From Mycobacterium sp. 1465703.0 (GTDB lineage: Bacteria > Actinomycetota > Actinomycetes > Mycobacteriales > Mycobacteriaceae): a stretch of DNA of 34,923 bases. This document shows positions 24,123 to 33,482 of the stretch, one piece after another (positions within the stretch are counted from its first letter, which is position 1; each line of letters starts with the position of its first letter). The notes under the pieces were generated by a model. The model saw only the letters and a list, made by a program, of their open reading frames with translations, was not told where the DNA came from and ran no database searches. Both the position numbers and the translations under genes were made by a program. The stretch is from the NCBI RefSeq assembly GCF_001672975.1, contig NZ_LZKU01000055.1, forward strand, positions 1 through 34,923, read 5' to 3'.

Positions 24123-24524
24123 ATGCCCGCTTCCAGCGCCGAGACGGTCGTCGACACGGCCAACCGCCTGTTCACCGCCATCGAGCGAAGCGATATTGCC
24201 GCGGTGGCCGCGATGTGGAGCAACGATATCGCGGTATGGCGCGCCGGCTCCCGGCGTGACGACGACAAGACTCGCGCGATGCGGGTCATCGATTGGTTCA
24301 TCGGCGTGACCACGCAGCGCCGCTATGAAATCCTGGACCGGCAACTCTTCGACGACGGGTCAGCCCGAGGCTTCGTCCAGCAGCACATCCTGCACGCCAC
24401 CGGGCATGCCGGGCAGTCGATCTCACTGCGGGTCTGCATCGTGATCAAGGTGGGCACCGACGGCCTGATCGAGCGGATCGACGAATATTTCGATCCCGCG
24501 GGTATCGCGCCGTTGATGAACTAG
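24123..24524 (+). CDS. SnoaL/NTF2-like fold protein
   Basis: A 133-residue protein of the SnoaL-like (NTF2 fold) group. It has an N-terminal helix ETVVDTANRLFTAIERSDIAAVAAMWSNDIAVWR and a C-terminal sheet ending LIERIDEYFDPAGIAPL, both usual for the fold. Such proteins act as small isomerases, hydrolases or cyclases, or bind a hydrophobic ligand; the sequence does not decide. It follows the DUF6285-like gene by 26 bp with TTAGGAGCAAG before the ATG, so it belongs to the same transcript. A role in processing a lactone or unsaturated intermediate of the operon's pathway is only a guess. Confidence 0.75.
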   Translation: MPASSAETVVDTANRLFTAIERSDIAAVAAMWSNDIAVWRAGSRRDDDKTRAMRVIDWFIGVTTQRRYEILDRQLFDDGSARGFVQQHILHATGHAGQSISLRVCIVIKVGTDGLIERIDEYFDPAGIAPLMN

Positions 24525-24557
24525 CGCTAGATTCGCCACGACACAGTGAGGGTGACA

Positions 24558-25094
24558 ATGACGACTTTGGAGACACTGCTTCACGATCCCGACCTGGCCG
24601 GCGTGTGGAACCTGGTTCAGGATCGGTCGGCCATCACTTTCAAGATCAGAAACATGTGGGGCCTGGTGAACGTCAAGGGCCGCTTCACCGACTTCACCGG
24701 CGACGGCCAACTGACCGGCAAGGGAGCGGTTTTCGGTCGGGTCGACATCCGGGCCGCCTCGCTGGACACCGGCATCGGCCGTCGCGACAAGCACCTGCGC
24801 TCGGCCGACTTCTTCGACGTCGACCGCTTCGGGGAGATCAGCGTCGTCGTCACCGCGGTGACCCCGACGCAAGGCAAGTCCGCCGACCTCCGTGCCAACC
24901 TCACCATCAAAGGCGTCACCGAGGAGGTGCCGCTGCCCGTCACGATCTCCGAGCTCGATGACGGCTCGATCCGAATCACCGGCGAAACCAAGCTCGATCG
25001 CGACCGGTTCGACCTGGGCTGGAACCGGCTCGGCATGATCGGCTCGACAGCAACGGCCACGGCCGAAGCCATCTTCGCGCGGGCATCGCAATAA
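24558..25094 (+). CDS. YceI-family lipid-binding protein
   Basis: A 178-residue YceI-like lipocalin-type barrel. Family signatures are GVWNLVQDRSAITFKIRNMWGLVNVKGRF (about residues 14-42), the DTGIGRRDKHLRSADFFDVDRFG block, and RDRFDLGWN...GSTATATAEAIFAR at the end. YceI proteins bind isoprenoid or amphiphilic molecules. Many are periplasmic, but this one lacks a signal peptide and should be cytosolic. I chose the ATG at 24558; a GTG at 24546 in the same frame is an alternative with weaker spacing. It lies 33 bp after the SnoaL-like gene and is the last gene of the run. It may carry a hydrophobic substrate for the pathway. Confidence 0.82.
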   Translation: MTTLETLLHDPDLAGVWNLVQDRSAITFKIRNMWGLVNVKGRFTDFTGDGQLTGKGAVFGRVDIRAASLDTGIGRRDKHLRSADFFDVDRFGEISVVVTAVTPTQGKSADLRANLTIKGVTEEVPLPVTISELDDGSIRITGETKLDRDRFDLGWNRLGMIGSTATATAEAIFARASQ

Positions 25095-25147
25095 CGATTC
25101 CGCGGGCACCCCGGTGATCGCGGTGCGACACCAGTAGCATCTGCACC

Positions 25148-25561
25148 GTGTCCGATTCCAGCCCCCAATCCAGCGTCGCCCTGCGGATCCTCGTCTACAG
25201 CAGCAACGCCCAAACCCGCGAACGGGTGATGCGGGCGCTGGGCAAGCAGCTGCATCCCGATCTGCCCGAGTTGAGTTACGTCGAGGTGGCGACCGGGCCC
25301 ATGGTGGTGGCGACCATGGACAAGGGCGGCATCGACTTGGCCATCCTGGACGGCGAGGCCACCCCGACCGGCGGCATGGGAATCGCCAAGCAGCTCAAAG
25401 ACGAACTCGAGACATGCCCGCCGCTGGTCGTGCTGACCGGACGCCCCGACGATGCGTGGTTGGCGTCCTGGTCGCGCGCCGAGGGCGCGGTGCCGCACCC
25501 CATCGACCCCATCTTGCTTGGCCGCACGGTGCTCAGCCTGTTGCGCACCCCGGTTCGCTGA
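25148..25561 (+). CDS. Rv3143-like atypical response-regulator receiver
   Basis: A 137-residue single-domain receiver without an output domain, close to M. tuberculosis Rv3143, which also lies just upstream of nuoA. The phospho-acceptor position is kept as D68 in LAILDGEA, and T97 of VVLTGRPDD is in place. The acidic pair at the end of strand 1 is replaced by Ser-Ser-Asn (RILVYSSNAQTR, residues 13-24), and the invariant Lys before Pro is His (H117 in AVPHPID). Magnesium-dependent phosphorylation is therefore doubtful, and a phosphorylation-independent binding role is likely. The start is a GTG. A hairpin follows the stop by eight bases. Confidence 0.87.
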   Translation: MSDSSPQSSVALRILVYSSNAQTRERVMRALGKQLHPDLPELSYVEVATGPMVVATMDKGGIDLAILDGEATPTGGMGIAKQLKDELETCPPLVVLTGRPDDAWLASWSRAEGAVPHPIDPILLGRTVLSLLRTPVR

Positions 25562-25569
25562 CCCGGTCC

Positions 25570-25589
25570 CCGCGGCGTCTTTGCCGCGG
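25570..25589 (+). terminator. terminator-like hairpin after the receiver gene
   Basis: CCGCGGC-GTCTTT-GCCGCGG is a perfect 7-bp stem, all G-C pairs, with a 6-base loop, starting eight bases after the stop codon. There is no T-run, as is common for mycobacterial terminators. It would separate the receiver transcript from the nuo operon. Confidence 0.5.
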
Positions 25590-25909
25590 CCGTTGAGTTC
25601 CTGCCGCCGGGCGCGGCAGTGCCGACCACTTCGCCGTCCACCGGCGAGACAATTGCCGATGTTGCGACGTTGCTGACAACGGTCCATCCGCACTGGCGAC
25701 GCCGTTGATCTCCGGCGCCGCAGCGATCCGCGCGGCGCCACCTTTGCTAGTGCTCTGTCTGCGGCCGATGCGTCGATGGCGTTCGGTGCCGGGCGTTGGT
25801 TTAACCGTCTATCGAGTTTGCGCAGCACAGCGCGACGCAGCCCGCCAATACTGCAAAACGGCCACCCCGGGCAAGCGCGCCGCCGCCCGCGACGCTATGT
25901 TGTAAATCA

Positions 25910-25941
25910 CTGTGACGGGCTCGGGACCCGGTTCGTCACAG
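25910..25941 (+). promoter_or_regulatory. long inverted repeat in the nuo leader
   Basis: CTGTGACG and CGTCACAG are exact inverted repeats separated by 16 bases. In RNA the stem could extend by four more pairs (two G-U, C-G, U-G), giving about 12 bp with an 8-base loop. If TATGTT at 25896-25901 is the -10 element, this hairpin would form the very 5' end of the nuo transcript. It could stabilise the message or be a protein site in DNA. Confidence 0.45.
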
Positions 25942-25998
25942 CAGCCCGGTTACCGCCTGGCCGCTGCAGGCGGCTCGTACGACGGATCATGGAGCGAG

Positions 25999-26376
25999 TT
26001 GAACGTCTACATACCCATCCTGGTGCTAGGCGCCATTGCCACTGCCTTTGCCGTGGGCTCGGTGGCGATCGCGAGCCTGGCCGGCCCGTCACGCTTCAAC
26101 AAATCGAAGATGGCGGCCTACGAGTGTGGAATCGAACCCACCGAGACGTCGGTAAGCGGCCCGCATGCGACGGCCGGGCAGCGTTTTCCGGTGAAGTATT
26201 ACCTCACCGCAATGCTGTTTATCGTCTTCGACATCGAAATCGTGTTCTTGTATCCCTGGGCGGTCAGCTATGACGCGCTGGGCACATTCGCTCTGGTCGA
26301 AATGGTGGTGTTCATGCTGACGGTTTTCGTGGCCTACGCCTATGTGTGGCGCCGCGGCGGCCTGACGTGGGATTGA
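25999..26376 (+). CDS. nuoA: NADH dehydrogenase I subunit A
   Basis: A membrane subunit of complex I with three transmembrane segments (about residues 3-27, 60-80 and 88-108), including the conserved [14 protein letters not shown] loop and [23 protein letters not shown] chose the TTG at 25999 (NVYIPILVL), which gives about 125 residues, close to the 128 recalled for M. tuberculosis NuoA, and has GGAG before it. A GTG at 25912 in the same frame would add 29 polar residues with no family match, and it falls inside the leader inverted repeat. NuoA lies at the junction of the quinone-reducing arm and the proton-pumping arm. It heads the nuo operon. Confidence 0.93.
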   Translation: MNVYIPILVLGAIATAFAVGSVAIASLAGPSRFNKSKMAAYECGIEPTETSVSGPHATAGQRFPVKYYLTAMLFIVFDIEIVFLYPWAVSYDALGTFALVEMVVFMLTVFVAYAYVWRRGGLTWD

Positions 26377-26384
26377 GGTCAGAC

Positions 26385-26939
26385 GTGGGTCTTGAAGAAC
26401 AGCTGCCCGGCGGGATTCTGCTGTCAACAGTCGAGAAGGTCGCGGGCTATGTCCGCAAGAACTCACTGTGGCCGGCGACGTTCGGGTTGGCCTGCTGCGC
26501 CATCGAGATGATGGCAACGGCCGGGCCAAGATTCGACATCGCGCGGTTCGGCATGGAGCGGTTCTCGGCCACCCCCCGCCAAGCCGATCTGATGATCGTC
26601 GCCGGACGGGTCAGCCAGAAGATGGCTCCGGTGCTGCGGCAGATCTACGACCAGATGGCCGAGCCGAAATGGGTGCTGGCCATGGGGGTATGCGCGTCAT
26701 CCGGCGGAATGTTCAACAACTACGCGATCGTGCAGGGCGTCGATCACGTGGTTCCGGTGGACATCTACCTGCCGGGCTGCCCACCTCGACCGGAGATGCT
26801 GCTGTACGCAATCCTGAAGCTGCACGAGAAGATTCAGGAGATGCCACTCGGCGTCAACCGGGAAACCGCCATCGCCGAAGCCGAGCAGGCGGCGCTGTCG
26901 GCCCGGCCCACCATCGAGATGCGTGGACTGCTGCGATGA
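26385..26939 (+). CDS. nuoB: NADH dehydrogenase I subunit B (N2 cluster)
   Basis: A 184-residue peripheral subunit carrying the terminal [4Fe-4S] cluster N2, which gives electrons to menaquinone. Cluster ligands are visible: the adjacent C37-C38 ([11 protein letters not shown]), C103 ([10 protein letters not shown]) and C132 (LPGCPPRPE). It starts at a GTG at 26385 with GAGGT before it, eight bases after the nuoA stop. The length equals that of M. tuberculosis NuoB. It ends in a four-base overlap with nuoC (ATGA). Confidence 0.97.
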   Translation: MGLEEQLPGGILLSTVEKVAGYVRKNSLWPATFGLACCAIEMMATAGPRFDIARFGMERFSATPRQADLMIVAGRVSQKMAPVLRQIYDQMAEPKWVLAMGVCASSGGMFNNYAIVQGVDHVVPVDIYLPGCPPRPEMLLYAILKLHEKIQEMPLGVNRETAIAEAEQAALSARPTIEMRGLLR

Positions 26940-27643
26940 GCTCGCCGGGCCAAGATCCCAAGGAGGCAATCAGCCGCGCCGACGAAGAGGTAATCGACGT
27001 GCGCCGCGGTATGTTCGGCGCCAAGGGCACCGGTGACACCTCCGGTTATGGACGGCTGGTGCGCGAGGTCCTGCTTCCCGGCAGCAGCCCGCGACCCTAC
27101 GGCGGCTATTTCGACGAGGTGGTCGACGGCCTGGCCGAGGCGTTGAACCGGGACCACGTCGAATTCACCGACGCCATCGAGAAAGTCGTGGTGTACCGCG
27201 ATGAACTGACCCTGCACGTCCGGCGCGACGCGCTGGAGCGGGTTGCTCAGCGGCTGCGCGACGAACCGCACCTGCGCTTCGAATTGTGCCTGGGCGTCAG
27301 CGGGGTGCACTACCCGCACGAGACGGGCCGTGAACTGCATGCCGTGTATCCATTGCAGTCGATCACGCACAACCGCCGCGTCCGTCTGGAAGTGTCTGCG
27401 CCCGACGGTGATCCGCACATTCCGTCGCTGTTCGGGATTTACCCGACCACCGACTGGCACGAGCGGGAGACGTACGACTTCTTCGGCATCATCTTCGACG
27501 GGCACCCCTCGCTGACCCGTATCGAGATGCCCGATGACTGGCACGGACATCCGCAGCGCAAGGACTATCCCCTCGGCGGAATTCCCGTCGAATACAAAGG
27601 CGCACAGATACCCCCGCCCGACGAGCGGAGAGCCTACAACTGA
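26936..27643 (+). CDS. nuoC: NADH dehydrogenase I subunit C
   Basis: A 235-residue 30-kDa-type subunit of the peripheral arm that packs against NuoD and NuoB. The family signature [40 protein letters not shown] (in pieces, about residues 176-215) is complete. The N-terminal 50 residues are a charged, Gly-rich actinobacterial extension. nuoC and nuoD are separate genes here, not fused as in E. coli. The start overlaps nuoB (ATGA) and the stop overlaps nuoD (TGATG), so translation is coupled. Confidence 0.96.
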   Translation: MSSPGQDPKEAISRADEEVIDVRRGMFGAKGTGDTSGYGRLVREVLLPGSSPRPYGGYFDEVVDGLAEALNRDHVEFTDAIEKVVVYRDELTLHVRRDALERVAQRLRDEPHLRFELCLGVSGVHYPHETGRELHAVYPLQSITHNRRVRLEVSAPDGDPHIPSLFGIYPTTDWHERETYDFFGIIFDGHPSLTRIEMPDDWHGHPQRKDYPLGGIPVEYKGAQIPPPDERRAYN

Positions 27644-28968
27644 TGAGCACTACCACTGAATCGACGCATGACGGCGCCGGCGAGACATTTGTGGTCGCCG
27701 GCGGCCAGGACTGGGACAAGGTCGTCGAGGCCGCCCGCGGTGCCGATCCCGGCGAACGCATCATTGTCAACATGGGGCCGCAGCATCCGTCCACGCACGG
27801 GGTGCTGCGGCTGATCCTGGAAATCGAGGGCGAGACGGTCACCGACGCCCGTTGCGGCATCGGGTATCTGCATACCGGCATCGAGAAGAACCTCGAATAC
27901 CGGTACTGGACCCAAGGTGTCACCTTCGTGACCCGAATGGATTACCTCGCGCCGTTTTTCAACGAGACGGCGTACTGCCTGGGTGTGGAGAAGCTGCTCG
28001 GCATCACCGACCAGATACCGGAGCGGGTCAACGTCATCCGGGTGATGATGATGGAGCTCAACCGAATCTCGTCGCATTTGGTGGCATTGGCAACCGGCGG
28101 TATGGAATTGGGCGCCATGACCCCGATGTTCGTCGGTTTCCGGGGACGCGAGATCGTGCTGACCCTGTTCGAATCGATCACCGGCTTGCGGATGAACAGC
28201 GCCTACGTCCGCCCCGGGGGGGTAGCCCAGGACCTGCCGCCGAACGCGGAGACCGAGATCGTCGAAGCTCTCAAGGGGCTCAGGCAAGTTCTGCGCGAAA
28301 TGGGCGGTCTGCTCAATGAGAATGCCATCTGGAAGGCCCGCACCCAGGACGTCGGTTACCTGGATCTGACCGGTTGCATAGCGTTGGGTATCACCGGCCC
28401 CATCCTGCGTGCCACCGGGTTGCCTCACGATCTGCGCAAGAGCGAACCGTACTGCGGATACGAAAACTACGAATTCGACGTAATCACCGAAGACACGTGT
28501 GATGCTTACGGGCGCTACATGATTCGCGTCAACGAGATGTGGGAGTCGATCAAAATCGTTGAGCAGTGTCTGGACAAGCTGAAGCCGGGCCCAACCATGG
28601 TTGAGGACCGCAAGATCGCCTGGCCGGCCGACCTGAAGGTGGGCCCGGACGGCCTGGGGAACTCACCGGAGCACATCGCCAAGATCATGGGCGGCTCGAT
28701 GGAGGCATTGATTCACCACTTCAAGCTGGTCACCGAGGGCATCAGGGTGCCCGCCGGCCAGGTATACACGGCGGTCGAGTCGCCGCGCGGAGAGTTGGGC
28801 GTGCACATGGTCAGCGATGGCGGTACCCGGCCCTACCGGGTGCACTATCGAGACCCCTCATTCACCAATCTGCAAGCGGTCGCCGCGATGTGTGAAGGCG
28901 GGATGGTCGCTGACCTGATCACCGCGGTCGCCAGCATCGACCCGGTCATGGGCGGGGTGGACCGGTGA
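27643..28968 (+). CDS. nuoD: NADH dehydrogenase I subunit D (quinone site)
   Basis: A 441-residue 49-kDa-type subunit. It forms the quinone-binding cavity together with NuoB and is related to the large subunit of NiFe hydrogenases. The signature [15 protein letters not shown] near residue 45, with the quinone-contacting His, and the segments [10 protein letters not shown] and [11 protein letters not shown] are clear. The hydrogenase metal Cys pairs are absent, as normal for complex I. The C-terminus ends VMGGVDR, typical of the family. The stop overlaps the nuoE start (GTGA). Confidence 0.97.
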   Translation: MSTTTESTHDGAGETFVVAGGQDWDKVVEAARGADPGERIIVNMGPQHPSTHGVLRLILEIEGETVTDARCGIGYLHTGIEKNLEYRYWTQGVTFVTRMDYLAPFFNETAYCLGVEKLLGITDQIPERVNVIRVMMMELNRISSHLVALATGGMELGAMTPMFVGFRGREIVLTLFESITGLRMNSAYVRPGGVAQDLPPNAETEIVEALKGLRQVLREMGGLLNENAIWKARTQDVGYLDLTGCIALGITGPILRATGLPHDLRKSEPYCGYENYEFDVITEDTCDAYGRYMIRVNEMWESIKIVEQCLDKLKPGPTMVEDRKIAWPADLKVGPDGLGNSPEHIAKIMGGSMEALIHHFKLVTEGIRVPAGQVYTAVESPRGELGVHMVSDGGTRPYRVHYRDPSFTNLQAVAAMCEGGMVADLITAVASIDPVMGGVDR

Positions 28969-29720
28969 CCGGCCCGCAGGGACAGCCGGTCTTCCTCCGG
29001 CTCGGCCCACCGCCGGACGAGCCCAACGCATTCGTCGTCGAGGGTGCGCCCAAGACGTATCCACCCGAGGTGCGCGCCCGGTTGGAGGTGGACGCCAAGG
29101 AGATCATCGGCCGCTACCCCAGCAAGCGTTCGGCGCTGTTGCCGTTGCTGCACCTGGTGCAGTCGCAGGATTCCTACCTGACACCCGCGGGCCTGGAGTT
29201 CTGCGGTGAGCAGCTGGGACTCACCGGCGCCGAGGTATCCGCGGTGGCGAGTTTTTACACGATGTATCGCCGCGGACCCACCGGCGATTATCTGGTGGGT
29301 GTCTGCACAAACACGTTGTGCGCCATCATGGGTGGCGATGCCATCTTCGATGCTCTGAAAGAGCATCTGGGCGTCGGTAACGACGAGACGACGGCCGATG
29401 GGTCGGTCACTTTGCAGCACATCGAATGCAACGCCGCCTGCGATTACGCGCCGGTGGTGATGGTGAACTGGGAGTTCTTCGACAACCAGACGCCGGAGTC
29501 GGCGCGCGAACTCGTCGACTCGCTGCGTTCCGGCGAGCCAAAGCCACCCACCCGCGGTGCGCCGCTGTGCGTTTTCCGCGAGACGTCGCGCATCCTGGCC
29601 GGCCTGCCAGACGAGCGCCCCGACCAGGGGCAAGGTGGCGCGGGTGCGGCCACCCTGGCCGGCCTGAAGGTAGCCAAGGAACACGGCATGCAGGCGCCCA
29701 GCGCGCCGGAAGGCCAGTAA
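28965..29720 (+). CDS. nuoE: NADH dehydrogenase I subunit E
   Basis: A 251-residue thioredoxin-like subunit of the NADH-oxidising module, carrying the [2Fe-2S] cluster N1a. Ligands are C114 and C119 (VCTNTLC) and C155 and C159 (ECNAAC). The N-terminal helical part (about 35-105) precedes the ferredoxin-like domain. The C-terminal 70 residues are a low-complexity Gly/Ala extension beyond the usual subunit of about 160-175 residues, as also in M. tuberculosis NuoE (252). The start is a GTG overlapping nuoD, and the stop overlaps the nuoF ATG (TAATG). Confidence 0.96.
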   Translation: MTGPQGQPVFLRLGPPPDEPNAFVVEGAPKTYPPEVRARLEVDAKEIIGRYPSKRSALLPLLHLVQSQDSYLTPAGLEFCGEQLGLTGAEVSAVASFYTMYRRGPTGDYLVGVCTNTLCAIMGGDAIFDALKEHLGVGNDETTADGSVTLQHIECNAACDYAPVVMVNWEFFDNQTPESARELVDSLRSGEPKPPTRGAPLCVFRETSRILAGLPDERPDQGQGGAGAATLAGLKVAKEHGMQAPSAPEGQ

Positions 29721-31060
29721 TGACAACAACTTCCGATACTTCGCAGGCGACTCCGCTGACTCCGGTGATCAGCCGCTTCTGGGACGAGCCGGAGTCCTGG
29801 ACCCTCGAGACCTATCACCGTCACGGCGGTTACGAGGCGATGAAGAAGGCGCTGGCGATGGAGCCCGACGCGGTGATCGGGGTGGTCAAGGACTCGGGGC
29901 TGCGCGGGCGCGGCGGCGCGGGATTCTCGACCGGCACGAAGTGGTCGTTCATCCCGCAGGGTGATACCGGTGCCGCCGCCAAGCCGCATTATCTGGTGGT
30001 CAACGCCGACGAGTCGGAACCCGGGACGTGCAAAGACATTCCGCTGATGCTGGCGACACCGCATGTCCTCGTCGAGGGGGTGATCATCGCTGCGTACGCG
30101 ATCCGGGCCAGCCACGCGTTCATCTATGTGCGCGGGGAGGTGCTGCCGGTCCTGCGCCGCCTGCAGAACGCGGTGGCCGAGGCTTACGCCGCGGGCTACC
30201 TCGGCCGTGACATCAACGGCTCCGGCTTCGATCTGGAGTTGGTGGTGCACGCCGGCGCCGGCGCATACATCTGCGGCGAGGAGACCGCGCTGCTGGATTC
30301 GCTGGAAGGCCGCCGCGGCCAACCGCGGCTGCGCCCGCCCTTCCCCGCCGTGGCCGGACTCTACGGTTGCCCCACGGTGATCAACAATGTCGAGACCATC
30401 GCGAGCGTGCCGTCGATCATCGACAACGGCGTGGACTGGTTCCGCTCGATGGGCAGCGAGAAATCCCCGGGCTTCACGCTGTATTCGCTGTCCGGTCACG
30501 TCGCCCGCCCCGGCCAGTATGAGGCCCCGCTGGGAATCACGTTGCGGGAGCTGCTCGCCTACGCCGGTGGCGTGCGGGCCGGGCATCGGCTCAAGTTCTG
30601 GACACCCGGTGGATCGTCGACGCCGCTGTTGACCGACGAGCATCTCGACGTGCCGCTGGACTACGAGGGCGTCGGCGGCGTCGGCTCGATGCTGGGCACC
30701 AAGGCGCTGGAGATCTTCGACGAAACCACCTGCGTGGTTCGTGCGGTTCGGCGCTGGACGTACTTCTACAAGCACGAGTCCTGCGGCAAATGCACGCCGT
30801 GCCGGGAGGGCACCTTCTGGCTCGACCAGATATACGAGCGGCTGGAAACCGGTAAGGGCACCAGCGAGGACATCGACAAGTTGCTGGACATCTCCGACAC
30901 CATCCTGGGGAAGTCGTTCTGCGCCTTGGGGGATGGTGCCGCCAGTCCGGTGATGTCGTCGATCAAGTTCTTCCGCGACGAATACGTCGCGCACGTCGAA
31001 GGAGGCGGATGCCCGTTCGACCCCCGCGACTCCATGCTGACGGCGAACGGAAAGGCGTGA
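29720..31060 (+). CDS. nuoF: NADH dehydrogenase I subunit F (NADH/FMN site)
   Basis: A 446-residue 51-kDa-type subunit that binds NADH and FMN and starts electron flow. The NADH-binding Gly-rich loop is GRGGAGF (63-69), and the FMN region is [14 protein letters not shown] (93-106). The [4Fe-4S] N3 cluster ligands are C355, C358, C361 ([11 protein letters not shown]) and C401 ([13 protein letters not shown]). The length matches the M. tuberculosis subunit. It forms the electron-input unit with NuoE and NuoG; nuoG follows after seven bases. Confidence 0.97.
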   Translation: MTTTSDTSQATPLTPVISRFWDEPESWTLETYHRHGGYEAMKKALAMEPDAVIGVVKDSGLRGRGGAGFSTGTKWSFIPQGDTGAAAKPHYLVVNADESEPGTCKDIPLMLATPHVLVEGVIIAAYAIRASHAFIYVRGEVLPVLRRLQNAVAEAYAAGYLGRDINGSGFDLELVVHAGAGAYICGEETALLDSLEGRRGQPRLRPPFPAVAGLYGCPTVINNVETIASVPSIIDNGVDWFRSMGSEKSPGFTLYSLSGHVARPGQYEAPLGITLRELLAYAGGVRAGHRLKFWTPGGSSTPLLTDEHLDVPLDYEGVGGVGSMLGTKALEIFDETTCVVRAVRRWTYFYKHESCGKCTPCREGTFWLDQIYERLETGKGTSEDIDKLLDISDTILGKSFCALGDGAASPVMSSIKFFRDEYVAHVEGGGCPFDPRDSMLTANGKA

Positions 31061-31067
31061 CCCGCTC

Positions 31068-33482
31068 ATGACCAGTGCGGCCAAAACCGAGGCCGGCGAC
31101 GAGGTGCGTCCGCCGGACATGGTGACGCTCACCATCGACGGTAACGAGATCAGCGTTCCCAAGGGAACTCTGGTGATCCGGGCCGCCGAATTGATGGGCA
31201 TCCAGATCCCGCGCTTCTGCGATCACCCGCTGCTGGAGCCGGTCGGAGCATGCCGGCAGTGTCTGGTCGAGGTCGAAGGCCAACGCAAACCGATGGCCTC
31301 GTGCACCACGGTCGCGACCGACGACATGGTGGTACGCACCCAGCTCACCTCGGAGGCCGCCGACAAAGCCCAGCACGGCGTCATGGAGCTGCTGCTGATC
31401 AACCACCCGCTGGACTGCCCGATGTGCGACAAGGGCGGCGAATGCCCACTGCAGAACCAGGCAATGTCCAACGGCCGCGCCGATTCTCGCTTCACCGACG
31501 TCAAGCGCACCTTCGCCAAGCCGATCAACATCTCCGCTCAGGTGCTGCTGGACCGGGAGCGCTGCATCCTGTGTGCTCGGTGCACCCGGTTCTCCGAGCA
31601 GATCGCCGGCGACATCTTCATCGACATGCAGGAGCGTGGCGCCCTGCAGCAGGTCGGCATCTACGCGAATGAGCCGTTCGAGTCCTACTTCTCGGGCAAC
31701 ACCGTGCAAATCTGCCCGGTGGGCGCACTGACCGGAACCTCGTATCGGTTCCGGGCCCGCCCGTTCGACTTGGTTTCCAGCCCCAGCGTCTGTGAGCACT
31801 GCGCTTCCGGGTGCGCGCAGCGCACCGATCACCGCCGCGGCAAGGTGCTGCGCCGGCTGGCCGGTGACGATCCCGAGGTCAACGAGGAGTGGAACTGCGA
31901 CAAGGGCCGCTGGGCTTTCACTTACGCAACCCAGGCCGATGTCATCACCACTCCCCTGATCCGCTCCAACGATGGCTCGCTGCAACCCGCCTCATGGTCA
32001 CACGCCATCGCCGTCGCGACGAAGGGCCTGGAAGCGGCGCATGGCCGGACCGGTGTGCTGGTCGGCGGCCGGGCAACCCTGGAAGACGCTTACGCCTACT
32101 CCAAGTTCGCTCGAATTGTGCTGAACAGCAACGACATCGACTTCCGTGCCCGCCCGAGCTCCGCCGAAGAGGCCGACTTCCTGGCCGCCCGGATCGCCGG
32201 CAAACCGATCACCGTCAGCTACGCCGATCTGGAATCGGCTCCGGTCGTCGTGCTGGTCGGATTCGAGCCCGAAGACGAATCACCCATCGTGTTCTTGCGG
32301 TTGCGCAAGGCCGCCCGCAAACACGGGCTGCCGGTCTACGCGATCGCGCCGTTCGCCACCCGCGCGCTGACCAAGATGTCCGGTCGCTTGATCAAAACCG
32401 TTCCGGGCGCCGAAGCTTCGGCGCTGGACGGGTTGGCCACCGGCGAGGTGGGCGACCTGCTCTCCACTCCGGGTGCGGTCATCATGGTCGGCGAACGGTT
32501 GGCCTCGGTGCCGGGCGGGTTGTCCGCCGCGGCCCGGCTTGCCGACACCACCGGCGCCCGCCTGACCTGGGTGCCGCGACGTGCCGGTGAGCGCGGCGCG
32601 CTGGAGGCCGGTGCGCTGCCAGGGCTGTTGCCCGGCGGCCGCCCGATCGACGACGAAACCGCTCGGGCGCAGGTTGCCCAGGCGTGGAACGTGTCCGAAT
32701 TGCCTTCCGGCACTGGACGTGACGCCGACGGCATCCTGGCCGCCGCTACCGACGGCACGCTGGGCGCGCTGCTGGTAGGTGGCGTCGAGCCCGATGACTT
32801 CACCGACCCGGCGGCGGTGCTGGCGGCGCTGGACGGCGTTGGTTTCGTGGTCAGCCTGGAGTTGCGGCACAGCGCCGTCACCGAGCGTGCCGACGTCGTC
32901 TTCCCGGTCGCGCCGACGACCCAGAAGGCCGGCGCATTCGTCAACTGGGAGGGGCGCTTCCGACCGTTCGAAGCGGCGCTGCGCAACACTCAGGACGCCA
33001 GCCAATCCGACCATCAGGTGCTCGACACGCTCGCCGACGAGTTGGGCGTGTATCTGGGCATGTCCACCGTCGACGCGGCCCGCCAAGAAATGGCGGCGCT
33101 GCGGCACTGGGACGGCAAGCGTGCCGCGAACCCGGACGTCGCGGCCGCGGAGCCTGCCCAGCCGGCAGCGGGCGAGGCGATATTGGCCGGATGGCGGATG
33201 CTGTTGGACAACGGCCGAATGCAGGACGGGGAGCCCCATCTGGCCGGAACCGCGCGTAAGGCTTTCGCCCGGCTGTCCGCCGATACGGCCGCCGAAATCG
33301 GGGCCGCCGACGGCGACGCCGTCACCGTCAGCACCTCGCACGGATCCATCAGCCTGCCCTTGGTGATCACCGACATGCCCGACCGGGTGGTGTGGCTTCC
33401 GGTGAACTCCCCCGCCTCGGCGGTACACCGCCAACTCGGCGTATCCCCGGGCAGCACAGTCAAGATCGGAGTTGGCTCATGA
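31068..33482 (+). CDS. nuoG: NADH dehydrogenase I subunit G
   Basis: An 804-residue 75-kDa-type iron-sulfur subunit with a molybdopterin-oxidoreductase-like C-terminal half. The N-terminal [2Fe-2S] N1b ligands are C51, C62, C65 and C79. The His-ligated [4Fe-4S] N5 region is H113, C117, C120 and C126 ([14 protein letters not shown]). Further clusters use the RCILCARC...CPVGAL motifs (about 165-220), and the extra N7-type set [10 protein letters not shown] begins near residue 240. The long C-terminal domain has no molybdenum cofactor function in complex I. The ATG at 31068 is followed by a 15-residue leader before the ferredoxin fold. The stop overlaps the nuoH start (ATGA). Confidence 0.96.
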   Translation: MTSAAKTEAGDEVRPPDMVTLTIDGNEISVPKGTLVIRAAELMGIQIPRFCDHPLLEPVGACRQCLVEVEGQRKPMASCTTVATDDMVVRTQLTSEAADKAQHGVMELLLINHPLDCPMCDKGGECPLQNQAMSNGRADSRFTDVKRTFAKPINISAQVLLDRERCILCARCTRFSEQIAGDIFIDMQERGALQQVGIYANEPFESYFSGNTVQICPVGALTGTSYRFRARPFDLVSSPSVCEHCASGCAQRTDHRRGKVLRRLAGDDPEVNEEWNCDKGRWAFTYATQADVITTPLIRSNDGSLQPASWSHAIAVATKGLEAAHGRTGVLVGGRATLEDAYAYSKFARIVLNSNDIDFRARPSSAEEADFLAARIAGKPITVSYADLESAPVVVLVGFEPEDESPIVFLRLRKAARKHGLPVYAIAPFATRALTKMSGRLIKTVPGAEASALDGLATGEVGDLLSTPGAVIMVGERLASVPGGLSAAARLADTTGARLTWVPRRAGERGALEAGALPGLLPGGRPIDDETARAQVAQAWNVSELPSGTGRDADGILAAATDGTLGALLVGGVEPDDFTDPAAVLAALDGVGFVVSLELRHSAVTERADVVFPVAPTTQKAGAFVNWEGRFRPFEAALRNTQDASQSDHQVLDTLADELGVYLGMSTVDAARQEMAALRHWDGKRAANPDVAAAEPAQPAAGEAILAGWRMLLDNGRMQDGEPHLAGTARKAFARLSADTAAEIGAADGDAVTVSTSHGSISLPLVITDMPDRVVWLPVNSPASAVHRQLGVSPGSTVKIGVGS

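Larger units (their letters stand above)
25562..25998. other. region between the receiver gene and nuoA
   Basis: No convincing gene is present. PPE52, found here in M. tuberculosis, is absent. The stretch holds a terminator-like hairpin at 25570-25589, about 300 bp with no clear structure, a TATGTT hexamer at 25896-25901 that could be the nuo -10 element, and a long inverted repeat at 25910-25941 in the nuo leader. The frame from GTG 25912 is open into nuoA, so part of it might be translated. Confidence 0.6.

Noticed and set aside
24521..24530. CTAGCGCTAG palindrome at the end of the SnoaL-like gene
   Set aside because: A 10-bp palindrome spanning the stop codon, with no promoter or pairing context, is expected by chance.
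25562..25708. Continuation of the receiver frame past its stop (VEFLPPGAAVPTTSPSTGETIADV)
   Set aside because: It reads somewhat protein-like but has no start codon, no family match I know, and contains the terminator-like hairpin; chance openness in GC-rich DNA is more likely.
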